Assembly: GCA_963970005.1 (NCBI GenBank)
Contig: CAXAMN010003958.1
Coordinates: forward strand, 62,001 to 126,000
Reading direction: 5' to 3'
DNA length: 64,000 nt
Origin: Durusdinium trenchii
Taxonomy: Eukaryota > Sar > Dinophyceae > Suessiales > Symbiodiniaceae
Part shown: piece after piece, positions 41,105 through 51,142 of the stretch
How the letters are laid out: every line of letters starts with the position of its first letter
Position numbering within the stretch: position 1 is the stretch's first letter
Notes under the pieces: model-generated
What the model was told of the DNA's origin: nothing
Seen by the model: only the letters and a program-made list of their open reading frames with translations
Database searches by the model: none
Made by a program: the position numbers and the translations under genes

Positions 41105-41325
41105 TAGTCAACAGACGACTTGAGACAGCCTTCAATTTGTCCATCCTTTGTCTAGAGACGACTTGAACCAATCTTGCATTGTTTCCACCCTTCGCCTAGA
41201 GACAACTTGAGCAAGGCCTACATGTTTGCCATTCTTCGTGTAGGCACAATTTGAGCTATGCTTGCATGTTTTAACATATTTCACTTAGAGACGACTTGAG
41301 CCAGGCTTCTATTTTGGTCTAATTT
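41105..41325. repeat. Degenerate 45-bp minisatellite, subterminal in the inserted block
   Basis: Five units carry (T)AGAGACGACTTGAGCC or variants at about 41108, 41155, 41197, 41240 and 41285, spaced 42-47 bp. It abuts the proposed right end of the 18-kb insertion. Subterminal repeats are common binding sites in transposons without long inverted repeats; here this is only a suggestion. Confidence 0.75.
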
Positions 41326-41328
41326 TCT

Positions 41329-41335
41329 CACATCT
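41329..41335. repeat. Target-site duplication, right copy (CACATCT)
   Basis: Matches 23302-23308. On the minus strand the codons GTA GAT GTG end exactly at the repeat, and the left flank resumes with TCT CTG CGG in register. Confidence 0.6.
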
Positions 41336-41356
41336 ACTTCCTCAGATCCCACGGTT

Positions 41357-42877
41357 CTAGGCCCCACTGATCTGAGGGTCACCTCCGGGTTGAGGAGAAC
41401 CCTTCTGCAAAGAAGACAACAAAACAGTAGTGAGATCATCATCACCCAACGCATCGCCAACAGACTGGCACGCCGAAACATATTCAGGCACCATATCGTG
41501 CAGCAAGCTGTCAGGTTGAACAACAAGTTCGTCGTTCTGTGGCATGTCTATCTGGCTCAGTACGGCATTCTCCAAAGCAAAGCCACCATCCTTGTCAGCG
41601 TACACTGCAGCGAAAGGACCAGTTCGTGGGTACTTCAAGCCCATGCGCGGCCACAAGGTGCAAATTGGAAGTGAGAGACCTCGTTTGTCACGGAAGTAGC
41701 TTCTGGAGCGAGCGCATGCCGCCATGCATGCACATTTTGCCTCTTGCAGAAAAAGCTCCGAAGAATCAGGCAGGCGAGCAGCACAAGGACGCGTGGGACC
41801 ACGGTCACGTAGTTTCCACCATCTGTTGCTGTTCCCAGACTGAGGGCTACAAGACAGCTTGTCGAAAACATGCATCCACCGGATCTTAGCCTCCCACTGA
41901 AGAAGGCAAGAAGACACAACTTGCAAAGAAGGGAGTTGTCTGCTCATGTACACATGTTTTGCGTGCATCCTCAAAACAAATTCAACACTCCAAGGAATTT
42001 CACCAGGAGAAGGAATTGAAACACTCTTGCGTACAGGAGAATACATGTACACCCCATCATTGCCAAGACCACATTGCAAAAGGCAACAGAACTCAGCGAT
42101 GGACATCCCCCTGATCAAGCGCAAAAATTGCTGTAGATTCAACTCCGTGTCCCCTTGGGAATCCCTTGCCCTTTCCTTTGCCTTTGGTTGTATTTCCAGT
42201 CTTTCCGCCTTTGGCTTTTCCTTTCCGACCGTAGTGAAAAACTGACTCATGCTTAGGCTTCCCTCCTTTAGCATCATGCACAGAAGGTGGACTCCAAGGG
42301 GATTGAGGCCACAACCCCCCATGTAGACCATCATGCCGGAGACCGTAGGACTTGCCTTTGCCTTGTCCCTTTGTCCCTTCGTTTGGAAATGCGAAGCAGC
42401 TCTACTCTTGCCTTTCCCTTTCCCTTTGCCCAGTCCAGGAAATTTCTTCGCTGCACGCTTGTCATCCGCTGGAGCTTCAGAAACAAAAGGTGCAAAATCA
42501 TCCTTGGACATAGTCACACTGGAAGTGGTGGAAACAAAAGCGGCTGCCGACTCTACTGCTGGTTGCGAAGCTCTGGAAATCTCACCACGCTTCGGTTTCT
42601 GTGCCATAGCGATGCGCTTGTCTATCGCATCATTCAGAAAGTCAGCTGGGGCTTTCTTGGTCAAAGCACTCAATAGCTTCTCTTTCTTAAGCTGCGACCT
42701 TTCTTCTAAGTCTTTTTTGGTGTTCAAAAAGGAGGCGGCACGATCAACGGTCCGAGTGTAAATCACTGTAGCCTTGGCAGTCAAATTCTCAATGCTCATG
42801 CCTTTCATCTCTACATCGTCTTCTAAATCAAGGTCAAGTTCATGCCAAAGAGAAGACTGGAGAGCACGTGTCTGCAA
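41357..42877 (-). CDS. Penelope-like element: N-terminal region of the RT polyprotein
   Basis: A 506-codon ORF. The first 150 residues are helical (LTAKATVIYTRTVDRAASFL, LKKEKLLSALTKKAPADFLN); then comes a glycine/lysine tract (FPGLGKGKGKGKSR) and a linker. Residues about 310-480 contain FVLRMHAKHVYMSRQL, a Cys/Arg-rich helix, and AAVYADKDGGFALENAVL, whose DKDGGFAL matches the N-terminal motif of dinoflagellate Penelope-like RTs as I recall them. The ORF ends at 41357; the RT sense continues in the neighbouring frame (PEVTLRSVGPRTVGSEEVDV) up to the CACATCT site, after which it resumes 18 kb away. A pyrimidine-rich TTCTTTGCAG occurs at that frame change and may be an intron acceptor. Confidence 0.7.
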   Translation of the reverse strand: MQTRALQSSLWHELDLDLEDDVEMKGMSIENLTAKATVIYTRTVDRAASFLNTKKDLEERSQLKKEKLLSALTKKAPADFLNDAIDKRIAMAQKPKRGEISRASQPAVESAAAFVSTTSSVTMSKDDFAPFVSEAPADDKRAAKKFPGLGKGKGKGKSRAASHFQTKGQRDKAKASPTVSGMMVYMGGCGLNPLGVHLLCMMLKEGSLSMSQFFTTVGKEKPKAERLEIQPKAKERARDSQGDTELNLQQFLRLIRGMSIAEFCCLLQCGLGNDGVYMYSPVRKSVSIPSPGEIPWSVEFVLRMHAKHVYMSRQLPSLQVVSSCLLQWEAKIRWMHVFDKLSCSPQSGNSNRWWKLRDRGPTRPCAARLPDSSELFLQEAKCACMAACARSRSYFRDKRGLSLPICTLWPRMGLKYPRTGPFAAVYADKDGGFALENAVLSQIDMPQNDELVVQPDSLLHDMVPEYVSACQSVGDALGDDDLTTVLLSSLQKGSPQPGGDPQISGA

Positions 42878-43453
42878 GCATGTGGAAACAAAAGTACTTT
42901 CTTGGTGGCTGCTCTCAATACTTCACGCTGTTGCTGAGCCACCAGAAGGTCATAGCGTTTCATCCGTTCCAAATATGCTCTTTGCAGAATTTCACGGCAT
43001 TCACGCAAAGACTTGCCGTCAGGAATCTCAAGGCCGAACGTCCGGAGGTTCTCTTCAGGCGAGATGGAATCCCAAAGCGTGGTCTCAAAAGGAACCGAGC
43101 AGGGCTTGCAACCGTTCGGAATGCGACCTTTGGACAACAAAGCAATGGCTTCCTCATTCTTTGCGATTCTGGCTTTGGTTTTCTGCAGCTGTTCTATAAG
43201 CGTACTTCTTGATGGCCTTCAGAGCATCAGAGGACATGGAATTTCTAAGTTCAGCATCAACCAAGTTTTTGATTTATTGAATCTTCCGCTCCACTTCTTG
43301 TTTCTGTGAAGTGTTCACCTCTTGTTCAGCACCGGAAGGACTTGCAGCTTCTCGCGACCGTGAGCGATGCTCTCGACGCTCTTGAGTCTGTCCTTCTGGA
43401 GGTTGCTGGACTGAAAGCAACTGTCTGGGTTGTCTAGACTCAGTGCCGGCCAT
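42823..43453 (-). pseudogene. Penelope-like element: 5' Gag-like region, frame-broken
   Basis: The ATG at 43453 starts MAGTESRQPRQLLSVQQPPE, a charged, Gln/Arg/Ser-rich leader ending at TAA (43274). The same frame continues sensibly after the stop (IKNLVDAELRNSMSSDALKA). The sense then passes to another frame with LLSKGRIPNGCKPCSVPFET and LREIC-type helices (QRAYLERMKRYDLLVAQQQR). A 26-nt GT...AG segment (42872-42897) separates this from the next ORF and, if removed, restores the frame. A coiled-coil, Gag-like role is likely; the copy is degenerate. Confidence 0.55.
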
Positions 43454-43482
43454 GGCGTTGAAAAAAGGTATGTTGCACAAAA

Positions 43483-43643
43483 GCACACGGGCGGCAACAA
43501 CCAGGCTCAAAGCACTAAGCGCACACCGTTTTACTGCGCCCTGGAACTTGCGACTCTAGGTGTAGCCTCGCTTTGCTGAGCGCCTTGCACAGAAAAAACT
43601 GCGGCAACCAAACATGTGTGATTTCACAACGAAAAGGTTGCAA
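43483..43643. repeat. Repeat Y, right copy (pseudo-LTR-like)
   Basis: Direct copy of 22096-22257 with a few substitutions. It lies about 30 bp upstream of the ATG of the Gag-like region, so it forms the 5' leader of the element on the minus strand. Confidence 0.85.
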
Positions 43644-43656
43644 GAGCAACAACAAC

Positions 43657-44320
43657 AAGAGATGATTGTAATGGACCAAAATGAGAGATTGTGACTAGTA
43701 AAGTCATCAAGAGCAGAGAATTCAGTAGACAATTCATCAAACATGTTTCAGCAGAAAAGTTATAGATCAAAAGTAGAGATTAAAGAGCGGGAGGGGACGC
43801 TGAAATTAAAAAGAGCGGGAGGGGGTGTGGGTGAGGGCGCAGCGCCTCCCCCGTAATGAATGTCTAGAAGAGTCATCAAAAGCAAAGAATGCAATAGAAA
43901 ACGCAAAAGATAGAGTTCAATATAAAATTCATTTAAAAAAATATCACAGTAGTGATTGAACTAGAAAAACCGTTGAGGTTTCAAAACACATATAGTCTGA
44001 CATCGATAGAAGCCAAAAGCCACAAAAGCCAAACAACCCAAAAGCCACACTGAAGCCAAAAGCCATAGAAGCCAAAAGCCGCAAAAGCCACCAAAGCCAG
44101 AAGCCACAAAAGCCACAGAAGCCAAAAGCCACCAAAGCCACCTAACCACTAAAAACAACAAAACATATAAAAACACATCACCAAATCACCCTCCCTTTCT
44201 CGGCATGCCCATCGCTGCAGAAATGGAGACGTGTAAACCTCGTTGGAAGCAAAAGCAATCGCAAGCTTGCCGCAAGCTCAACGAGGCCCAGTTCCACTAA
44301 ACACGACAAAAAGCTGGGCA
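43657..44320. repeat. Repeat X, right copy
   Basis: Direct copy of 21421-22098 including the two GAGCGGGAGGGG words and the GCC-AAAAGCCAC minisatellite (about 43985-44150, shorter by one block). It ends at the same CTGGGCA as the left copy but is followed by unrelated sequence. Confidence 0.9.
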
Positions 44321-46953
44321 TGGAGCTGCCAGCTACGTAAGTGATGGTCTCCGGTCAGAGCCCGTCCCCAGGGAGAGGGCACCGGATCTACGCGTCTTCT
44401 TCGGATCGACGGGGCGCAAAAGCCATGCCAGTCGCGGACCGAAGAACATCAGGTCGGCCACCGAAAAGCCCGCCTGATTCAGCTGATTCAGCTGAGTGAC
44501 TGCGAGTGATTGGCTTCTTGGGCTTCCAACCACCAGCAAATGTCATAAGCTTGACCGAATCAACTACAAACATGAGGTCGTTCCCATTTTTTTTAATAAC
44601 TTTGGAAGTCTAGGGACTACGATTGGCTGGCGCTGAAGCCACGGTACTTCGCAAGACACGGAGAAGTCCTTGCTTGGTGTTTGGAAGTGTAGGGAAGGTG
44701 CGGGGAGGCTCGTCATGCCCCATGGCCATACACAGGCTCCCTAGGATTACCTTAGGAGAGTTCCAGCCAATCGCTAGGGCCGCTAGGGATTCGGCAACCA
44801 TCCAAAACAGGGGTGAATCATAAATCCGTTTGAGCAATCTTGCAACAAGCAAACCTAAACTCCTTGGCTCTGTTTATGGGTTCCCACAGAAATCTCTGAT
44901 CCCTGTAGTCACTCACATCGTGAACCTGTTATACTTCAAAGTTATATATCTCAGCTGCCAAATCCACTAAGAAATCATCCGCCGACCGCCACTCTGACCT
45001 GTCTCGCCTGTGGAATCACATAGCCGTTGGTGCTTTTCGCCAGAATCCCCTCGAAGATCTGAATCCTGTGCACCGAAGCAGAAGCAGAAGTGGAACACGT
45101 CGGTGGGTTCCACGTGGGACGTCTCAGGGACCTGCTCGTTCCGCGAAACAACTGCTCAAGATCTGCGGTTGGTTGGATTCCTCCGTTGAGGACTGCCGAG
45201 ACGGAGCGGCAGACGGAGGATTTGGAGATGTTGAGACCGAACATGGAACAGTGACACACAACGAAACAAAAACAGGTACGACACATAGAAAACAAGAAAC
45301 ATGTATGATATTGTATGATCCTGTATGCTATGTACATATGGAAAATGTTCTTTGTTTTTCTTCAATATTACACCCCCTTTTCTCAGGTACACCCTGCGAC
45401 TCCATGTCTAAATGGTCTGAGCATGGCTGGAAGAAATGCTCCGTGTCATTCGCAGTGGCGGAGAAGTCGTTTTCAAAAGCACCCGTTGAGACTGTTCAGA
45501 GTGCCCCAAGCCATGCTGCAAGCAACACAGATTTTAGGGATGATTTCAAAACCTTTCAAAACAGTTCGCTAGCTCTGACTATTCAAGTACCTTTGACGCA
45601 GGCCGTTTGTGAAAGAGAAGAGTGTCTTGACAACCACGGTTATAAAACCTATTCGAGATCCACGCAGCACTTCATCTCACAATCGAAAGGCATCTGAGGC
45701 CCAAACAACCCCCGAGCTTCGCCATCTGTGTCGAACAAGCGTTGCCGTGCTTGCTCCTGATGCTGTCAAACCAAACACCAAACACCTGACCGGAAAACAA
45801 AGACAAACGCTCCATGGGACAGAAAATACATATGCCTTTCTTTCGACCCTCGAAACCACCGTGTAGACGCAAAAAAAAGCACACATGGAGTGTCTGGGAA
45901 ATATATACACACCTTATAAATAATGTTACAAACCCATTTACACCGACAAATAAATCCGAGATCACTAGCCATATCTAGCCATCTATCACTAGCGGGGCCA
46001 AGGCCGCCCACATCGTTTTCACGAGGCTGCACCAAAGTGCAACGTCCGGTGCTGCCAAAGTGCTTGCAAGTTGAGAATCCTCACCCAAAGCTCTTACCAT
46101 CTAATATCATGTTTGTGTGTTTGTTTTGTTTCATTATATACTGTAGTTTATCACTATCACTATCTTTGACGGAGGCTTTCTTGTAAACTTCATCGAATCA
46201 TTCATTCACATCTGTTGAGTTCCGGGTGCTCCAGAACTACGACCGGTCGTTGGCAGGATTTGGGCTCAAAAAAGCGGCCTCCTCGATCACAGAGTACACC
46301 GGCGATACCAAGGCGGACCCAACGTGACCCTCTTGAAAACACCGGGTGGATCGCATGCATCTCTTTTGTTAGGTGGCAGCTGCAGGACAGTTGAGCTGCG
46401 TCGATGAAGATCTCTCACAGATTCTCACTGTCCAACCTACAACGGTGCGTTCTTACAGAAGGCACGGAATCTCGCGCCTTCTGGGCTTGGTTCTGAATCC
46501 TGGCGAGGGAGAGAAGAAGCCACTTAGCATGACAAGACTGTGACTATGGCGAGATCTGTGAGCACCCAGTTTAACATGAAAGAACAACTGCTGGTGTTCA
46601 CCATCTAAGTATACACCAGGTGTTGGGCGTGCAATCCTCTTTGTCTGATACTATTTGAGTTAGAGTAGATAGTTTCGAGTATAACACTGAGGGCCCATAC
46701 TGATCGCCGGCATGGTGGACACAAGACTCTTACGCAGTGTTCAACTTGTCGAGACTCTTTGTGGCAGCAAGAAACCTGTCCTTCTGGGGCAAAGAAATTC
46801 CACCAGCTCCAAATGACGGAGGTATGTTTGTCAGGTAACTTCCCCTGGTTGAGGCTTTTGTGATACTCCCGCACTTGGCTGAAGTGGCACCTACAAACTT
46901 GGGTCAAATTGATGGCTCGCGTCAGTGGGAGGGTCGATTATACTTGGATTTGC

Positions 46954-47710
46954 TGAAGGAACCTGAAAAAAAAACAAACAAACAAAAACATATTTCCAGA
47001 GCGGGGATTTACCCATAGGCCCATAGGGAAATAAAACATCACCTGAAGCAATACCAGGTCCATCGGTGTGTATTTTAATAGAGACACCCACAACCAATGG
47101 GTGTTGGTCTATTTCCCTTCTTCCAGTCTTTGGAGGGTCCCCCTATTTCAATACCATATGTTACTGGAATTGCTTTAAGGTTTTACGCACGAACTCTCTT
47201 GGTAGCCACTTTCGGGGTGGCCGCCCGCTCTTGGAAAACACTCTCGTGAACCTCGATGGTGCGCTGAGATCGGGGCTGTTGGACTGAGTGTTCGTATACC
47301 GGCTACGCCTTGAGGACTAAACGTTTAGACTAAACGGTGGCAATTCGTCCCTCACAGGCCCAAAGATTGTGTGAATCTTTTCCTTGTTCAACACAGAGAT
47401 GTGCTGATCTGGGGCAAGATGGGGCAAGAAAGCAAAGGCCAATTGAGGAAACTGAAGGGGGAATCTTTAGACAAAGAATCAGTGCCCCTTAATATCTTGT
47501 GTAGATGATATCAAACTCAAACAAAGCTCATGAATGAACGAACGAGCGTTCCCTCAACCCAATGTCCTCTCTGCTCTCAATCAGTGAAACCTTCCCAATC
47601 GTCCAAGCCCATCCGAAAACGTGGTTTTGCTTAAGGAACCCGGAAAAATATCTGAAATATTCCCGAAGAGGATTTACCCATACCAGTAGGAAAAACAAAA
47701 CATCACCTGA
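46954..47710. repeat. Pair of dispersed repeats of about 85-95 bp
   Basis: 46954-47046 and 47631-47710 share GGAACC-GAAAAA, GGATTTACCCATA, TAGG-AAA and AAAACATCACCTGA in the same order and orientation. They lie about 680 bp apart. The family is unknown; the copies may be remnants of a small inserted element. Confidence 0.75.
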
Positions 47711-47872
47711 TCCGCAGATCACCGAGCCCGTCAGTTCATCGAGCTTCTTTCTTGCCTGTAGGTGGGTGCCAGAAGGATCCAAAGGTCGTCGAAGGAGTCC
47801 ATGACTTCGTCCACCTGGAGCTGCCATCAGGGGGGCCATCAGGGGACTGCCACTTCACTTTGGACTATTTGT

Positions 47873-47966
47873 CCCTAGGGCTCCAGTCGTACCTTCTAAG
47901 AATGTGCTTGAGGTGGGTTTAGAGGGTCCAAATACCTTCTGATGAGGCACGACTGGAGCCCTAGGG
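47873..47966. repeat. 94-bp foldback element (18-bp perfect arms)
   Basis: CCCTAGGGCTCCAGTCGT at 47873-47890 is perfectly inverted at 47949-47966, with a 58-bp loop containing GAGGTGGGTTTAGAGG. Its dimensions equal those of the foldback at 15758-15851. Confidence 0.8.
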
Positions 47967-49124
47967 TATATCATTACTGTATCTCAAAACTATAGACTTA
48001 CAGTATATCAATTAGTTATAGTTATAGATGATAGCTGTTTTATGTCTTGATCTACGTATTGCTTGATACTACACTATATACAAACAGGTACTCTCCAAAT
48101 TATGGAGACTTCTTGGAAGGTCCAGAATGGACGTTAAATCATGCCTCTTGCCATTTTGTTGCCGAGTGTAATTATGTTCAACAAACCAAACAAAGAGTGC
48201 CTGCATGCATGATTTAGCTTTCCGCCCGCTACATACCACTAGTTTCTTCATGTTTCTTCCATTCTCTTCCTTGTCCCTGTTGCATTGAATTCCTTGTTCT
48301 GTCCCAACCTCCCGTCCCGCGCCATCCCCCTCATCCACCGACCCATCCGTCTGCGCCTTGGCGGCCACATATGGATCACAAGGATACAGACATTTGCCTC
48401 GCTCAGACTTGTCACGCCGTGGACCGGTGGACCCGCCGTGGACCCGGAAAGTCCGCCACGCCGTGACCCGTCACATGTGGGATTGTCCGTCTCTTGGAGA
48501 GTGAGGAAAGGAACGAAGCTGAGGAATTCCGAGCTGACTCGAGGTGTTTCATGGAATTTGGATGAATTTGATCATGCATGTAGACAACAAAAGAACGACT
48601 TTCCGCATGTCGGCTAAGTTCAAAGTTGTGCCTAAACCTCGGATGCACAATGAGATGTTCAGGTTCCCACCACTTTATAATACTTTATATGCGGCTACTG
48701 TCGAAAAAGGGTCCCGGTTCCGATAGCCGGACTATAGCACCAAATGCTGTGAGTCCGCAAACAAGGGAGTGCAGGCCTGTATCAGTGGGCCATTGGGCCA
48801 TTGAGAGGTCTTCACAAGGATTTTCCGGCTTGGACCATCTCCCCCGCACGCTTGGTGGCAAGCGCAGTGCTGCGGCCTTTGAAGCTGGTTACTCTGCCCA
48901 AGTACCTGCAGTGTTTCTGGGTCTGTCGGGTCTTCTCAGCTGACCGCTGACCAGGAAGTCATATTACATGGTCCTTGCACCTCTGCCAGGTCCTTTTGGA
49001 GCTTTTTCTAGGTCTGGCCATGTCCCACAGAAACTACACTTGAAGCAGACTCCATTGAATTCTAGGTCGCCACAAAGTACATGCGTTCCTGTGTCAGGGG
49101 TGTACTGGTCATTCATGCTTTACA

Positions 49125-49571
49125 GTGTCCAGGCAGGTTGGCAACTCGGCACTGCCTCCTATTAAACCGGATCAATTGCAGCCTCAAGTCTCCTTGTTTC
49201 AAACTCCTTTGAAACAAAAAGACTCTCATCTTATCACGAGTTTCCAAACCAACAAGCCAACCCAGGTCACTTCTACCCAGGCCACTGTTGGACCTCAGTC
49301 CGGCCCACGGGAACCGGCCGTGCCTCAAGATGGCTTTGGTCTGTGCGAGTGGAACACCATCGATCCAAAGGACCTCGGGATGGCACGTGTCACCGGCACA
49401 GCGGGTGGACTTGCTTGTGGAATTGCTTGGTGTTCGGCTTGGTGTTGGGTGCTTCAAGTACTTTGTGCGCTGCAAAAAAGCTGTTGCGCTGCTCTTCCAA
49501 GAGTTTGGGATCGAGCATCTACGGTGGAAAAGGTGGCCTCTAAGAGGAAGAGGGCTTCCCAAGACTCATGA
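49125..49571 (+). CDS. Orphan ORF, possible exon
   Basis: A 148-codon plus-strand ORF with a hydrophilic Pro/Gln/Thr-rich first half (QTNKPTQVTSTQATVGPQSG) and a Trp/Cys-rich second half. A second plus frame over the second half (49288-49605) reads RVDLLVELLGVRLGVGCFKY and is at least as protein-like. The coincidence of two open frames over moderately GC-rich sequence lowers confidence. No family motif is present. Confidence 0.25.
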   Translation: MSRQVGNSALPPIKPDQLQPQVSLFQTPLKQKDSHLITSFQTNKPTQVTSTQATVGPQSGPREPAVPQDGFGLCEWNTIDPKDLGMARVTGTAGGLACGIAWCSAWCWVLQVLCALQKSCCAALPRVWDRASTVEKVASKRKRASQDS

Positions 49572-50028
49572 CAGCGTGCATCTTCCATTTCCCCCAAATT
49601 TTTAAAAAGTATTGTAGCAAAGGCTAACCTTAGGGCAGCTGCCGGCAACTGATGCATTACCACCCCAAGCCTTTTTTACAGTAAGACCTTGGGCCAGGAA
49701 TTCCCTAGGCCCAAGACTGCCGCAAACGCTAGAACCCTGTACTACAGTGATAGATGTCAAGAGGGAGCATGTGTTTGCCATCATTTCCCATCTCACATGC
49801 TGCAGGTGTCTGTTAATTGTGCAACCATCACTGTCCCTTGAAGTTCATTGAAAGATAAATGGTACCGGTACATTTGAAGTACACTTGAGCAGCGTACTGT
49901 ACCTGATAGGTTGGTTATATCCTATCACCAGTAACCATGGATGATGATGGTTAGGTTGCAGGCCTTTCTCCATGATTGTTGTTCACCGGCTGCTACAGGT
50001 AATAGGACAGACCCCAAAGATAGATTCA

Positions 50029-50147
50029 AAGCCGCGACCGCCGCAACACGCTGAGGCGACGCACGGGCAGCTGCCGAAAGGGCGCTTCCTGCGCTTCCGC
50101 GCCGCGCTGCACCAGCGCCGAGAAGCGCGGGGGTTCCGAGAAGACCT
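50029..50147 (+). CDS. Possible GC-rich exon
   Basis: The frame reads PRPPQHAEATHGQLPKGRFL then RFRAALHQRREARGFREDL, with about 80 percent G or C at third positions in an AT-rich neighbourhood. It ends at a possible donor GACCT|GTGG. The acceptor is not clear. The sense is basic and helical; no family assigned. Confidence 0.35.
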
Positions 50148-51043
50148 GTGGTTCTTAGTGTGTTCCATCCCAAACACTCCGTGGAACTGGCATCGGTTGG
50201 AAGGTCAGTCCCAGGTCGTGTGTACTCTAAAAAGATCAGGCTCAAGGGAGCGATGGGAGGGTGGTGTTCATGATATTTTCTATTGGACCCGGCCAGTCAG
50301 TGACAGGTTCATTCCCAAAAACGCTCTAAGAGTTGGAAGTTCCGCGTGGGGCGATGCTTGGAATGGCTGTCAGATGCTGTCAGGAGTGCCTCTTTTTCTC
50401 TGAAAAAGGTGGGATTCATAAGGGTGGATTGGATCCACCCTTTCGAAAATGTGGGGTGAAGTGGGGTGAATTGAGCAGGGTTAGTTCCTACATGCTGAGG
50501 ATGGGTTGCTGGATCAACAAGCAGACTTGGCAGACTTATGACTCAGTCACTGATTCTATCAGCAACCCCCCGGTGTTTTTGTCGCCTTGTGCAAGAGAGG
50601 AGTGCCAGGCGAACGCACAACGCACGGTCAAAACGTTGCCGGGATGAGCATTTCTTGCCTTGATTCACTTGTTATCAAATTCGAGGTCTCTGCTTCATAC
50701 AGCAGCAGAACACAACAAATAAAATAAGAGACATGACCAAAATACCTGAAAACTAGCTGAACATAGCCGAATAGTCATCTATTGTATCATCTGCTCAACT
50801 GCCGAAAGCGAGTTTCGGCACAAAAAAGGCTAAACCGGAGCAACAAACAGGTCATGGAATCTGGAACGCTGCCTTTAGCTTTGAACTATCAGCATTTATG
50901 CGATTTGTGTCCATCCTGGAGTTCATCTGCGGGGCGTCTCAGCCAACATGACGGCAATTAAGGCACTTGACATCACTTCAGACCATATAGTTACTATTCA
51001 AGTTTGGATGATGCATGGTGTCAATGTCTTTCTTTCTTTATAC

Positions 51044-51142
51044 AGTAGTAGTAGTAGTAGTAGTAGTAGTAGCAGGAGTAGTAGTAGTAGTAGTAGTAGC
51101 AGGAGTAGTAGCAGTAGTAGTAGTAGTAGAAGTACAAGTAGT
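51044..51142. repeat. (AGT)n microsatellite
   Basis: About 33 AGT triplets with occasional AGG, AGC, AGA and ACA variants. The serine-rich open frame across it follows from the repeat and is not called as a gene. Confidence 0.95.

Larger units (their letters stand above)
23309..41328 (-). mobile_element. About 18-kb inserted block carrying a minus-strand exon array
   Basis: The block interrupts the RT gene of the Penelope-like element between the KDGGFAL part and the palm. It is bounded by a 7-bp direct repeat. No terminal inverted repeat is visible at the proposed ends; the right end has a 45-bp minisatellite (41105-41325). Inside, all convincing exon-like ORFs are on the minus strand, from 40501 down to 24087. 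The content (transposase-like protein, SAP-like modules, RING-like domain, methyltransferase-like protein) resembles that of large eukaryotic DNA transposons. Alternatives are a segmental insertion of host genes, or a very large intron of the RT gene. Confidence 0.55.
22096..43643 (-). mobile_element. Penelope-like retroelement, split by a large insertion
   Basis: Minus-strand remains of an RT gene occur at both ends (43453-41357 and 23308-22303) between direct repeats Y. Motifs fit the Penelope-like RT lineage: a KDGGFAL motif upstream of the fingers, FDTKDFFMSG in the palm (motif A), GRGMGL, RFKDD as catalytic box, and an RPLLPSSAHPKSVHHSWP-type thumb motif. No GIY-YIG endonuclease was seen after the thumb, so this belongs to, or decayed into, an endonuclease-less form. 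The copy carries several frame changes. Without the inner insertion its length would be about 3.5 kb. Confidence 0.8.

Noticed and set aside
23309-41328. Terminal inverted repeats of the 18-kb block
   Set aside because: The first 60 bases inside each proposed end were compared in inverted orientation; no match longer than a few bases was found.
41357-42877. RNA-binding or nucleolar protein from the GKGKGK tract
   Set aside because: The Gly-Lys tract lies in a polyprotein that continues into RT-type motifs between element repeats, so a retroelement origin explains it better.
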